A DNA stretch of 64,000 nt from Eleginops maclovinus (GCF_036324505.1 NC_086366.1:19670927-19734926), one strand, 5' to 3'. Positions 14,490 through 27,244 are shown, counted from the stretch's first letter. Program-made: numbers and translations. Notes: generated by a model not told the origin, from the sequence alone.

Positions 14490-16728
14490 CAAGAGCAAGT
14501 GATTCTTCTCTAATAGCCCAAAACCTCAAAGTATCCTATAATGGATTAACAATGAACAATAAACAACATCCTTTAGCTGTTGTTAGCTGCCTAGGACAGA
14601 TGCTTGGGGAACCAACTGTACCAATAATTCAATGACTTGAATTAAGATGTTGGGAGTCTCGATTGTTCCACAGTTGTAAACACATGTCTTCATTGCTGAA
14701 TAACCTTATAGATCAGTTTTCTAAGGATCAACTCATCAAGTGACCGACTAAGTATTAAACGTCCTTTGAGTGTTGAACAAAGCCGTGTACATGTGTAAAA
14801 AAAAACTAATACAACTTACTGCAGTCAAATGGAAATAAATTACATTTTTGACAACACAAACATTTTTTCAGTGCTTTTTCCCAATCTAACCTGAAAAAAC
14901 TACCAGGCCAGTGAATAAAAATGTGTATTGAGGCTGACATTGATGTCGATGTCACTGACAATTTGTGTGACTGTAAGATATAGAAATAAGAGTATGTGTG
15001 AGAAGGAGACTCCCTGCGTGAATCAGTAATCCTTCCACGACATCTCTGATCTTGCTCTTTGAGTCTGTGAACACAAAGCGCTCGTGGAGCAGAGCCACAG
15101 TTTCACACCAGCAACACATTAACTTTAACACACTGAACTTTTATCAGTTGATACAGAATCCTGTACTTGTTGGTTAAGTGATTTTGGTTTGATGAAGTGA
15201 CTCAGTTACTTTGAAAACATTCAGAGCAAACAGAGGATAACTGTTCACAAAGATCTTTAAGAAGGTAAATATATTTTGTGGGTTTTCCTCTTGGCAGACA
15301 TCTGCCGATCTGTGCCTGTGTGTCACCTAACAGACTGGGAATTCCCTTTCAGAAAAAAAACAAAACCATGTTCTGAAAAACATGAGAAGTTACTTCCTCT
15401 TATGGAAAGTACACTATCTTACTGAGACAAACAGAAGACGACACACAAATGGCAAGTTAAGCAGAACCATGTTAGTTTTCATACAAAGCCAGACAGGGGG
15501 AGTAAACCAGACCACTGGGTGTCTGCAATTAATATTGATGTTATTAAGCAGTGTTACTTACTGTACACAATGTCATATTTGTTTTCCTAATACATCTGCA
15601 GTGCCAATGGGAAGCCTACAATGACTGTGAATGGCATCAACCAGGCTTGGCTAGACAATAGTGAATCTTAAAGAGAAGTGTTTCTGTTCCTCAGATGGTT
15701 TTGTTGAGACTCTGCCTGCATGAGTTATATCAGCACCTTGATCTGAACCTACCTTTTGTCAGTCTGTCTTTGAGGAAGGATGGCCAAGTACATGCCAGCA
15801 GCTCTTTGTTACACAACCGAGCATGGGCAACTTTCCCTTTTGATATAATATATATTTTATCTCATGAGGTTTCACAATGCCCCACACATTGTCACACTCA
15901 GACCATTTGATTATTTACATCCTTAAAGCTAGTTGACTCTTCCTGGTGGCCATGAGTATATATTTGTTTTAGGTTTATCCTTATACAGTTAAAAGGTACA
16001 ACTGAAAAACAGGAGGTTGTTTTGCAGAAGGTCCTCTGTCACTCCAGATAATCCCCAGAACAAACTGTAAACTTTTTGTTTGCCTTTGTACAATATATTC
16101 AGTAGGGACTATTTCCTGTATTACTTTTCTCAATGAGGTCTGTGTATTATTCAAAGTGAACGGGACATTGTTTCTAGATAGAAAGATTAGTATGGAAAGT
16201 AAAATTTTCAATGCTTTGAGCAGCACACATTTAGTTCCATCCACGCTGGTCCAGTGTGTTGACGAAAGTCTGAGAGAAGAATATCACACATTTTGAGCAG
16301 AAAATACACTCATGCTTAATAAATCGGCCAAGTAGAAAATGTTTTTTATATTTGGTTGACTCTTTTCCAAGAGTCCAATTTTATGTTGATCATTTTGGCT
16401 TGATTCAAAGAAATAACAGGCCAGTGTTGTAGCCTACAACATATTTAATACATATTTACAGGCACATGCAGTACATACAAACATACTTCCCTGTTCTTCG
16501 GCTACACATCTGCCTCTCCCCTCCCAAAGTGCCCTTTGTGTGTATTGATTTTTTGTTGGAACAATGAGACTCCATGGCACTGGAAGGTCAGGTTTCTGCT
16601 GTCACAGAGCTGTCTGAGGTCGGTTTGCTATTGCTGCCACTGCTGTGCATCCCACAATAACACTAGCAACATCTGAAACACTTGCTGGAGACTTGAGAAT
16701 ATGTTGTGCACACCCATCATCAAGAAGT

Positions 16729-16751
16729 TAGCAAAAAAATGGATGTATAAA
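16729..16751 (+). repeat. 23-bp dispersed repeat, copy 1
   Basis: The 23 bases from TAGCAAAAAAATGGATG through TATAAA are identical to 19452-19474, 2.7 kb away in the same intron. Flanks differ immediately, so this is a short exact duplication or the end of a small unrecognised element. Confidence 0.8.
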
Positions 16752-18531
16752 TCTTGAATCACTTATAACAACATGAATGCAATACACATTTTTGAGGGAA
16801 TTATACATGTGCTTGTCACTGATTTTGAACAAACAGTGATAATAAATGCAAGAGATTTAACAGGAACTGGAAAGTAACCAGTCAATATAATACCGTTTAC
16901 ACTGTGTTACATGTTTTTCTTATTCTCACAATCTGCTGATGGGTGTTAGCGCTGTTGTTGTCAGATAGTGACGGCTGGGTGTGTGGCGTGTGTCTGCACC
17001 CAGGGAGACCCACCCCCGAGCACAATCTAATGAATGGAACATCATCTCGTCAATCATGGGCTTTGTTCTGCTCTCCCCCAGCTGTTTGAACTCTGAGATG
17101 AGGATAATCTCAACTAAAGGATGAGGTTTTTACTTGTCAGCAGACCTCTTTTTTTTTTTTGTTCCCTGTTTTGCATGACAGCTCCCACTCTTTTTTGTTT
17201 TTCCTCCTCCTAGTTTTGTCTGTTCCCCTGGCTATCAGTAGGGGGGAAAAATAAAAACGTCAGTATTGTTTTTCAGTTAAACTGTTGGCCTTAAGATGGT
17301 GAGAAATGGAAAAAAAATGATAACTACTAAATCAGCAAGTAAAGCAGCAGCCTCATCAGTTTTTATCAAAAAGGCGTTGGAAAGGGATTTGTTTTTTTCA
17401 AAGGCGGTTTATATTAAAGCTCCTGTGTCAAGACAGATTGATGATTTGTTTATACTTCTTTGAATATCCGAATGATTCATGATGAAATTATTAGACTTCA
17501 TTGTGACCATGCCATTTCAATGAGGTGGTCAAGATGTTACATTTGAGGAAATATTGTAATCTAATCAAAACTTTCTCATTTAATAATTCTTGTGTTCTGT
17601 GATACCGATAATAATCAAAGAGGAACATACTTGATTACAGTGACGCTGTGGTAAGTGTTTGCTTTGCTCCTCCACAGTGGCTGTGCATATGAAATGTCAG
17701 TTAAACTGTGACTGCTGTTGGCAACACTTAAACTTCCCTTGAAAAGAAAGAAATGTCACTCAGTGAGACCAACCAGAAGCAAGCAAGCGGTTACATAATG
17801 TTGCAAAATCAGGGCATTGTTTTTTATATTCATTCATGTGGTTGTTGTGAGCAAAGTGGTAGATTATATGGTGTTCAGTAACTGTTTAGGTAATACCATT
17901 TCTGGATGTTTTTGGGCAGACCCAGGTTGTAGGTGTCCTTTTAAAAGCTCTAGATTGGCATAAGCTAAATTGTTCAGATAACAGGTTAAGTATTGGCCTG
18001 TGTGGCAAACCCAATCACTGTAATTGCTGTCAGCTACCCAGCCTACAGTCTTATGACAATGAGACTATATTGGAATGGAATATTTGCTTTGACCAACTGT
18101 TTGTGTTCAAATCAGCTGATGTAGGTAGATGTTTATATACCTTCTTCATCCTTTCGACTTGTAACCAGCAATTTGGAGTATAATCGCTCTTTGTTATGCA
18201 GATAGGCATCTCTCTCCTTTCACACTATAACAGATTCACTGTAATTTGTAGGCTGGTAGTGTAATCACAGATAAAGGTCTAATTACAGAGCCGCCCCCTG
18301 TGTACAGGAGTGTGCAGATATTTCATGTAACTTCTTAGTGGTGAAGAACTTTATGTGGGCAGGCAGGTCTTTATAACAAAGCTGCATGTCTACAGTATTT
18401 GCTAAGTGGAGGATGTTCTGCTTCATTTTTCACTCCACGTTTCTTAAAATGTGAAGTGTCTGTCTACTATGCAACCACAGATAAGCAAACTGCACACAAC
18501 TCTTGTAAGACTTTCTTCCTGAGGACCTGCT

Positions 18532-18715
18532 CTAACCTTAACCTTTCATGGCCAACCCCTAACCTTAACTGTTAAGGTTAATGTCTTACCTTAACCCTTT
18601 ACAGGTTAATACCTTACTTCAACCATTCTAAGCCGATGCCTAACCCTAACCATTGGAGGCCATTGCCAAACCTTAATCATTCAAGGTCGATGTCTAATCC
18701 TAAACTTCTTTCAAG
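18532..18715 (+). repeat. 27-bp minisatellite, about 6.7 imperfect copies
   Basis: Units start at 18532, 18559, 18586, 18614, 18641, 18668 and 18695 (partial). All are 27 bp except the third (28 bp). The shared pattern is TAACCTTAACC, a variable middle, then A(A/T)TGCC or similar. The fifth unit begins TAACCCTAACC, which is telomere-like. Copies differ at several positions, so the array is old or was built from divergent units. Because 27 is a multiple of three, one frame reads a 9-residue peptide repeat that is not a gene. Confidence 0.9.
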
Positions 18716-19451
18716 TGTTGTGTTTCTTGACACGACCAATATCAGTGGTTCAAATTTGTATTCCAATCTGCAAACGCGTTATGTGTATTTAATTATCTAT
18801 TTTCTCAGACACCACACAATGATATATTTGTTTTCTATTTTTCAGAAATAATAACCTGGATTGTTACTGAACATTCGCTTTGCTCGCATTGTTAACAGGC
18901 AACCAGGCTGCTTATTATTAATGTATTCACTCTTGAAAAATGCACTTAAGGTGATTGCAGTGATTGTATAAAACATCCACATTTCAAGTGGAAAGTGTTT
19001 TGTAATTGAGAGCGTACACAACAAAAAACAATTCCATTCCTAGTGACATCTGTGTTTCCACACCAAGCATGTTGCCATATTGTAATGCACTCAATTGTCA
19101 GAGCACATTTTCATTTTCGCTAACAGATTAGTTTGCTGCATTCAGCAGCACAGTCTTTTCCAGGTAAATATTGCATTTTTTCAAACTGTTTCAAACTTTA
19201 GCCAAACTCTGTATTTCATTAGCCCCAGAGAAGCCTGAGCCTTTTAGGAGAATTGATCGGTTTAGTGTTTTGGAGCGAATTGATGTCGCAGTGTAGTGGA
19301 GGGGGTGGTACTCACATGATGCTGTGGTGCAGGGCAGGCAGAAGAGTAATGTGATCAGGGAATGCTCCTGTGTGTCTGCTCTGCTTAATACTCTTCTGAG
19401 TTGTTTTCAAAGTAGAATGAAACCATGTCTCTTTGTTCACTTCAGACTAAC

Positions 19452-19474
19452 TAGCAAAAAAATGGATGTATAAA
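19452..19474 (+). repeat. 23-bp dispersed repeat, copy 2
   Basis: Exact match to 16729-16751, in the same orientation. Confidence 0.8.
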
Positions 19475-22130
19475 GCAAGGACGCCATTTTCCCTCTTCCT
19501 GCTGAGCATCACACTCCCCCAGTGCTAACAGCTCTCCACTGTGTCAACTAACCCATCTCTGCTGAAGCTAGCATGTCCTTTATCCAGTTATGTCAGTCTC
19601 ATGGAAAGCTCCCAACCCCGCCACCCCAATAGCCACACATGCAAATGGAACCACTATGTGGCCTCCTGGGACAGTGCTGCTTTAAAGAGTCATTGGTCTG
19701 GAAGATCCAAGCAGGACAACAAATGATGTATCTATATTCCTGGAATCAGCAGTGAAAAGGAATTAGTTTCACACAAGCTGCATCCTACTTGAGGGTCTTT
19801 CTTTTACATTCAAAGCTTGAGGTTTTGGAAATAAGTTATGATTGTCTGTCATCATATTTGATGTCATCACCTAAAACAATAATTAAACTAAAATAGTATA
19901 TTACCAATATTATAGTGTAGCTGAATCTTTATATGCAACTATTTTGAAGTACTGGGTTAAACTTAATGAAGAGAGATGGAAAAAAGGAAGAGAAGGTTGA
20001 TTTAGAACTTCAATTTTGAAGTATTCGGCACGTACTATACTCAGGTCATTTAGCCCATGCTCTTTATTATAGATTGACTTGAACCAACTGAACAGGTAGA
20101 GGCCTTTTTCAAGGGCATTTTGACAGGACCCACAGGGGATCAAACCTTTGCCTGACCTATGTGTCACAAGATGCCCCCCCCCCTTCTCCACCAGGCCACC
20201 ATGCAGAGCCATATCTTAGGTTAATTTGCAACACTCCTTGTAACTGCATGGCCCTGAGGCCATATTTTTAAGTGCAATCTGAAATGAAACCATTAAGTAA
20301 ATTGCATTTTTCTTGCACTGAAATTGAAGGCAGGTGGACAACATGTACTTTAGATAATTATGTTGTTTGGAATATTAAAGGGATGATTGTAATCCTGATG
20401 AAAAGCATATCTGCCATGTTAAGAACATTTAAATATCCCTTTTTTGTTTTTCATTTTTCCATTAGAAACCCTTTTAATAGGTTAGTGGTGTTTTCTATTT
20501 TTGATTTTTCTCATTGGAGATTAGATTATCATATGTCCTTGTCTAAATCTAGCCGGACTGAGAGGAAATGAGCACCCTACAAAGACGCTCTTGTCCTTAG
20601 TGATCCAGCTCGGTTCTAATTTTGGCCTCCTGAGACCAGCAGCCGGCTTTTATTAGATTATAGCCATGGAGCAGATGAGACAGTAGGTGATGTATTATAG
20701 AGAATAATTGGAAAATTGCTCATGAACTTAGGAGCTCTTTGACCCAGAATACCCATATGTCGTTCACCAACCCAAAGGGTCTATTAATGCATTACTGTTG
20801 ATAGTCTGATGTTTGTTTCAAGCTAAGGAATGTAATGGGATGAACTCTTTTGTCTCTTTTAAGTGCCCTGTTTGATGTTGCGGTTTCGGCGTAGTCGTGA
20901 AGAAAACCGTCTCTGCTAATGAGATTAGGCTCTTAACTTAAAAAGCTATAATAAGCCTTTATTTCACTAGTGCCTGTCCCTCCCAGTTTTATGATTTTCT
21001 TTGTAAGATGTAATAAGTGTCTTTTGTCTTTGGTTAATAAGCTTCTCACCATCTTTATATTGATGGTCACAGTACATTAGTTGTGGGAATATTACTACAA
21101 GCACCTAGGGGGAAACTTTCAGCGTTTATATTTTCTGCAGTTTTCTCATATTTGTGTTGTGTAACGACTTGATGGACTTGCTTCCCAGTGATAACATACA
21201 TCATCAGACCCATTAGTGTCAGTGATGAGCCATGTATGCTGTTCAATCAGCAGACTGGACAAGTCATATTTCTTCTCCTTCTGATTCTGACAATCGAGTC
21301 AGTTACTAAAGGATCATTTATGGCACACACGAAAACTCTTGTGAACACACACTTTTGAAGTTGTGTTGTGTTGTCAGTATTTGAGTCATTGCATGTGTTT
21401 TTCCATGCAGTTCACCGCTGTAGTAGGAGGGGGGAGCTGTCTTTCTACAACAAATCAATATATATACCCATGTTAGTACTCACCACACTGGATGGAAGCT
21501 TTTACAAAGCTTTTTGTAGAGAAAGGAGATGATGCCTAACCAGTCTAGGGAGACTAGAATCGCACAGAACAATACCGTAATTGAGGATCATGAGGGGGAG
21601 TCCCTGCCTGTGTGGCTGTGGGACTGGGCATCTCACTGATGTCCACTGGCCTGGAGACCCCACAGCAGAGGCCTTTTCCCCCTAAGGCATGGACGTGACC
21701 TCATTCAGCTAACTAGGCTTCAAAATACCTCCGCCCTCCCACCATCCAACATGCATACACGCATGCTCACACACCACACTTGTATCACTGTGGCTGTGGT
21801 CCCTCTGAATGGTCAGCTCACATTATGACTCACATGACATTGCCCTCTTCTTAAAGGGCAGTTTGACCCATAACATGCTCAGTAAAGGTCTGAAAGAGGA
21901 GGGGGAGAATGGTGGAGGATAAGAAAAATGTGTGTCTGTTAGAGAGAAGTGGGAAATGACTTTTCAGATATGATTCGTGTTAGAACAACACTTATTTTTC
22001 TTTTCACTTTATGGATTTTTTGAATTTCCTTGATGTGCTTCAGCTTATGACTGCATCTGATCAATTATGTCTATGTAACAGATTCTATGGGGTGCATTAT
22101 TGTTATCTTTGTCATGTCTCTGCCTGTTAA

Positions 22131-22322
22131 AGCCTAAAGATATGTATTCTAAAGTGATATAACAGATACCATCAAGAAAGCTCCATTTCTTAGAGGCTGA
22201 AACCAACATTTTGGGGATTTTTGCATGAAAAATATTGAACAATTATTTAATCATCAAAGTTGGCAGTTATATTTCTGTTAATCCATTATTGATGATTAGT
22301 TGACTAATTGTTGCAGCTGTAG
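22131..22322 (+). mobile_element. Repeat family A, sense fragment
   Basis: The segment keeps the family order seen in reverse at 12503-13184: 'cctaaagatatgtattct', 'gaggctgaaaccaacatttt', 'tttttgcatgaaaaat', 'gattagttgactaattgttgcagctgtag'. The 5' half of the element is missing or too diverged to see. Confidence 0.6.
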
Positions 22323-23209
22323 TTGATTGATAGATTAGGCGATTAATTCAAAGACATTACCTTAGTAATTGAATGTTGTATTGGGCATTTTTCTTCTTTC
22401 TTTCATTTCATAAAACAAACAATTCCAAAAATAAGCAATAAATTATCAATATTTATAAGAATGAACCCAATGTCAAATAGATGTATCTCATTGCTCTTGT
22501 ATAAATATGGTCATACAAAACGTTGTATACAATAAAAGAGAGAGAGAAGCAGATTGATTGAGTTTTTTTCCCTCTCTGCCATCAGCTAGTGTTGCAAACA
22601 GCACCATGGGTCGATGGATCAGTGGGCCGCCCACTCTCCACTCCTACAGCTCAGTGTACGCCTCCTAATTTTGGCTCCCTGCCTAGTCTATTTGCAGAAT
22701 CTCCTTCTCAGATTTGTCTTTTCTTTGTAGCCTTTCAATGCCGATATCAGGGATGTCACACATAAACAAGAAGACTTTATGACCATGTTGTTCACACAGT
22801 CCCGCTGTGCAGAATGATGCAACTCAATAAAATAAAAGAAAGCACACTGGCACTATTCGAAAAGGATAACTTGGATCATGTGCTGGTGAATCACTCATAC
22901 CCTGCAGCCCAGAAAAGCAGAAGGATTCAGTTTTCTCTGCTCCCTTGAGACAGATCCCTCTTCTCTATTGATCAGAGTGCATACTGAAAGCTACTGAGTT
23001 CAAGACAAGGCAAGGTCATGTAAAGGCTTAAACCCATCAAATGAATTAGCCTACACACTACCCTTAGACTCTAGAATTGTAACTTCAGTAGAAAAATGGT
23101 TTAGGGGTGTTTACTTGTGTTGATTGCACAGCATCTTCTCCTACAAGCCTGAAAATAAAACATGTTATCAGGTTAAACAATCAATAACTCCAATTTCTCC
23201 TGTCTGCAG

Positions 23210-23438
23210 ATGGCAGGTTACACCATATGCCCCGTTCTGTGGGACCAGATGTCAGCGGCTCAATTGCTCCCCTGACTGGAGATCGCAAGTCGTCTGCCCC
23301 CATCCACTCCAGCCAGCCAGTGCTCTTTACCTTTGATGTGCCTGTGCGCCACTCACACCACGGCTCCCTGTCCAACAGTGCACCCCAGGACTACCTCCTC
23401 CTCCACCAGTGCATGAGCAGGAAGACAGAGAGTGCACG
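23210..23438 (+). CDS. gab2: gab2 exon 3: linker after the PH domain
   Basis: Acceptor 'tgtctgcag', donor 'cacg|gtaaag'; the exon starts by completing a split Asp codon and ends with two bases of a split Arg codon. It encodes residues about 126-202, including RKSSAPIHSSQPVLFTFD and SAPQDYLLLHQCMSRKTESAR, which match Gab2 and not Gab1. The first 25 or so residues are poorly conserved and shorter than in human. RKSSAP covers the human Akt-site Ser159, but the Arg at -5 is Gly here. A (GT)70 tract begins 132 bases after the donor. Confidence 0.95.
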
Positions 23439-23568
23439 GTAAAGATCACGACCCTCAGGCGTCCTGTGTCAGTTTCCTGTTATCCATTGATGCAGGTCAA
23501 CGTACAGGTTTAGGACGTTTCCTCAGCTTAGAAACCTCTAAGGGAAACTACTGTTTGTGCGTATGAGT

Positions 23569-23713
<145 letters not shown>

Positions 23714-25224
23714 TTTGTGATCAAGCATTCTGGAAATGCCATTATGTCCTTACACATCTATTCAAATGATTTCAGTGCTTTTTAATTTAAATTAATATTT
23801 TATGTAAAAGTATTGAATCATTCATAATTCCTTATATGTCATATGTCCTAAAGACTTATCATAGTATTTCATAAATTATCAATATTTAAATAACATAGTG
23901 TGTCATTTAAATATTTTAAGTTTAAACAATGTTTGGATAATCCATTGTATGAAAAAGAAGAACATCTAAGATTGCAAAAATCCCTTAAAACAATATTTCA
24001 CATTGTTTATACAAGTATCAGTATGTTAATCACATTGAAACAACAACATAGAAAAATGTCAGAAGATGGAAGTACTTATTGAGTAACTATACAGTATGTA
24101 TAAGGACATGTATGCCTATCTCAGCTACATGCTGAGCTCGAGATCAAAAAATAAATGCACTCCTGAGTTTTCCTTTAACATTCACTTCACCTCCTGCTGC
24201 CATCATCCCCGCTCCCACCAATCAAAAGGCAGCTTTAATAATGATGCCATTCACCAGATAGCCCAGCACAGTAGATGATCAATGAGGGTGAGGCTGCAAT
24301 TCATCACTCCTATAGGTTTAGACTCACACAGGGTAGAAATGCCCTCTCAGCCACATGATTTGCACATAAATCTGCTGTGTTGGAACTCTGTGAAAAGCAG
24401 GAAATCAAACCTCACAATCCATCTCATCAGCTTTATGCAGATATATCTGTCACTCCCTCCCAGGCTCCTGCTCTGTGGGTCTGCTAATTACGGCAGGCAT
24501 CTGGTGGCTGGGTATGATTTACGTCAGAATGAAGCTCTGCTGCTCTGATGACCACTGCTATGAATTAATCTACGTAAAAAGCCCTGTGATGTCAGGCAGA
24601 GTGATGAGCAGTATTATTGATTAATGATTTTAAATCCAGACAAGAAAGCAGAACAATTGATGAAATGCAGACAGAGAGACAGCGAGAGCAAAATGATGTG
24701 TCAATATTAATTATAATACTTTGATGCATTATTCATTTAAAATGGTTTCATTTATAAGCAAGATTGAATGTTACCATTAGAAACCCTGCAGTGTAGCTAA
24801 CACATGTGCATAACTTCTCAAGAGAGATTAATTCAGACATACAAAAACGACTCACTGGGGATATCTTATCTTTGCATTGGCCAACTAAATCGGACCATTG
24901 CTCACCTAACTGGCTAGAAATGTCCAAGCTGTAGGGTTGCTCTGGTTGGCACTCAAGGTCAAGCCCTACTAAGGAGCCTGAATAAATCAGGCATGTCCCT
25001 AGGATAAGACACTGTAGGAAAGTCATTGCCTTTTCCTGCTTAACATGGATGGCCTCCCCCTGTCAACATACAGAAAACATGAGAACAAATCAGCTTCTCC
25101 AGGAAACGTTAAGAATACTAAAACTGAATGTGTATGCTACAGTAAAGCTTCATGATGGGGCTCAGGCACTGATGGCAAGATGTGTTGCTTTTTTGAAACC
25201 GTGCTAAGACCAAAAGTGTTACAG

Positions 25225-25237
25225 TGCCATCTAGTGG
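25225..25237 (-). promoter_or_regulatory. CTCF-like motif
   Basis: Read on the - strand the site is CCACTAGATGGCA, fitting the core CCACYAGRKGGCR at every position. It lies 200 bases upstream of gab2 exon 4. This is a motif match only; occupancy is unknown. Confidence 0.35.
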
Positions 25238-25436
25238 CTTTTGGGGTAATAGCTGGACTTTGTTTTAGATCCTACTGTAAGAGACAGTTCTTAGACATTT
25301 GCCATTGTTTTTGATTGGAGTTTGAGACAGATGTCTGCTTTCGAGAAAAACATTTAGGCACTTAAGAAAGTAGGGACAATAAAAAATGAAAGTGTGGATT
25401 TGTTTATTTTTCTGCATGTCTTTGTCTATGTTGCAG

Positions 25437-26029
25437 GAGTGCCAGTTTCTCCCAGGCCACAAGAAGTAATCTGTTTGTGGGGAGTGACTCTGCGGTGCAG
25501 AAACTCTCCCATGGCTTCTCCCACTGTCTGAATGGCATGGGTGCTCAGCTGCACGGCTTCTACAGCCTACCAAAGCCAGGCAAACACCAGTTACCGGGTC
25601 ATGATGACTCTGAGGAGGCATGTTACGTGCTTCCGCGAGGTTACAGCTCCGAGGCACCGGCTCACAGCGGACTGGGTGAGCCTGATCTTGAAAACGAGGA
25701 GATTTATACCTTCAAAACACCCTGCAATGCACTTGCCACCATGCACAGCAATGAACGTGCACATGACAATTATGACCTTCCCACAACACCTGGCTCCTTT
25801 TACCAGATCCCACGGACGTTTGATAAGAATCACAATTCCTTGACACCCTCCAGCTCTGAGTCCTCCTGTGCTCCTCCTCCCCGGCCCCCTAAACCTAGCC
25901 AGGGGTCAGAGGGGCCGTGGGGGAGTCCCCATTCTGTAGGGAGCCAGAACGGAGATGTGACGGCTGCAGTGTCGGTTATCCCACGCAGGAATACTCTTCC
26001 TGCTGTCGAGAACATCAGGCTGCACAGAG
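25437..26029 (+). CDS. gab2: gab2 exon 4: tyrosine motifs and first SH3-binding site
   Basis: Acceptor 'atgttgcag', donor 'agag|gtacac'; 593 nt, starting with the last base of an Arg codon and ending with the first base of a Gly codon. Residues about 202-400 include SASFSQ, HGFYSLPKP, CYVLP, EEIYTFKTP, NYDLPTTP, FYQIPRTF, the Grb2-type PPPRPPKPS (348-356) and RRNTLPA, which in human GAB2 carries a 14-3-3 site (Thr391). The YxxP tyrosines are candidate Crk SH2 sites. An Met at 25477 is internal, not a start. Confidence 0.96.
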
Positions 26030-27146
26030 GTACACTAAATGCAATCTGTGATGTATTGCTTCCCTAATGTGTTCCTCCTCAATGCTACTTTTTAAAAAGG
26101 GGTCATTTAATGCTGATTTTCAGATCATACTTACAACGATATGTTTACGTGGTTTAATTTGACCTAACATTTTTTTTCTCATACTATTTGTCTGAGCATC
26201 CATTTATTTACCCTCTCTCGATTTACCCGCTACTTTTTAGCACCTGATTCTTTAACCTAATTTCCATGCATGCTTGCAAGAAAACAGAAGGCGAAATACT
26301 TTTAATAAATCTGCATGTATAGGAAGGTAAGCCACATCCGAATGGTTTGTTGAATCCTATCTTTTCTGACTGAGGCAGCCCACAAAAAACTGACTAGGTT
26401 GTCATACTGTATCTTACACTTTGTGAGCTGGTAGGCATTCATAACAAACAAATGAAAATCACATCCACTTAGAAAGAGGGTTTTTCATGTGTCCCCTTCA
26501 AACACAATCTCAGTTGACTCATAAGGATCTAACAAAATCTTAACATTTCACCTGTTTCCTGTTTTTCAAATGCAAGTCACACTTGATCAGTCTGTTCTCT
26601 TGTGGTATGGCAGTGACTTTGTGCTTCCTTTTCCTCCCCCTCATTCTATCACTCTTTCACTCTTTCTCTATCTCATTTTACTGATTTAACGCGAGCAGCT
26701 GAGCAGAAACAAACGGGCCAGTCTAGCAGACACTGCTCTGTTGAGACGCTAATGAAATTCAAGCCATACAGCTCGCTCCAGAATTCCTCGTTCCAGGCTG
26801 ATAAGCCATGAAAAAACAGCCGCAAACACAATGCAGTGCCTCTTATTATGCTGTGTTCCCTGCTTCACTCAGGCCTTGTATAGCCATAGACAAGAAATGA
26901 CCTGCGACCCTTGTTAGTGAGTCTACAGTCTGTTCACACACCTGTGCTGTGAAGTCTAATTATAACCCAGTGAAGCATCTAATGAAATGTCACTTTAGTT
27001 CTGTTTGTTTCAATAGAAAAAACTAGTTTTCTCCTTGAAATGTCAGGGTTTTGTGATCTTAATCAGCTGTTTTTACATCATAATATTTCACTTGAGGTGC
27101 TTTTAGAGTTTATGGTGGTAGTAACTATTGATTTCTCTCTCTACAG
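26030..27146 (+). other. gab2: gab2 intron 4
   Basis: A 1.1-kb intron with a reversed copy of repeat B near its 5' end (26092-26260) and a complex, unique-looking stretch at about 26690-27000 that is a candidate conserved non-coding element. No coding frame recognised. Confidence 0.9.
26092..26260 (-). mobile_element. Repeat family B, reversed partial copy
   Basis: Starts with TTAA, then 'aaaggggtcatttaatgc', 'attttcagatcatactta', 'atgtttacgtggtttaat', 'tttctcatactatttgtc' and 'tttttagcacctgattcttt', matching the reversed end of repeat B seen at 12572-12977 and the usual teleost form of this repeat. The other end is missing. Confidence 0.6.
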
Positions 27147-27244
27147 GCTCCTCGTTTGAAACTAACAGCCATCACCGTCCCATCCATTTCAACAGCTCAG
27201 GCCAGTCTGTGGAGTCTGTCAATGATGGGTTCAGCTCCTACCTG
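27147..27244 (+). CDS. gab2: gab2 exon 5
   Basis: Acceptor 'ctctacag', donor 'tacctg|gtgagt'; 98 nt completing a Gly codon and adding 32 codons (residues 400-432, GSSFETNS...DGFSSYL). It aligns with the human segment that begins ASSCETYEY and ends DGVGSFL. No known motif; the phase agrees with both neighbours. Confidence 0.9.

Larger units (their letters stand above)
11129..23209 (+). other. gab2: gab2 intron 2
   Basis: A 12.1-kb intron between the PH-domain exon and exon 3. It holds a nested pair of transposon relics (12503-13184), an AT hairpin (14460-14489), a duplicated 23-mer (16729 and 19452), a 27-bp minisatellite (18532-18715), a C10 run (20174-20183) and a second relic of the outer nested family (22131-22322). 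Complex, unique-looking sequence at about 20560-21010 is a possible conserved non-coding element. No exon-like coding frame was recognised. Confidence 0.85.

Noticed and set aside
18532..18715. True interstitial telomere repeat
   Set aside because: Only short TAACCCTAACC pieces occur; the period is 27 bp, not 6 bp.
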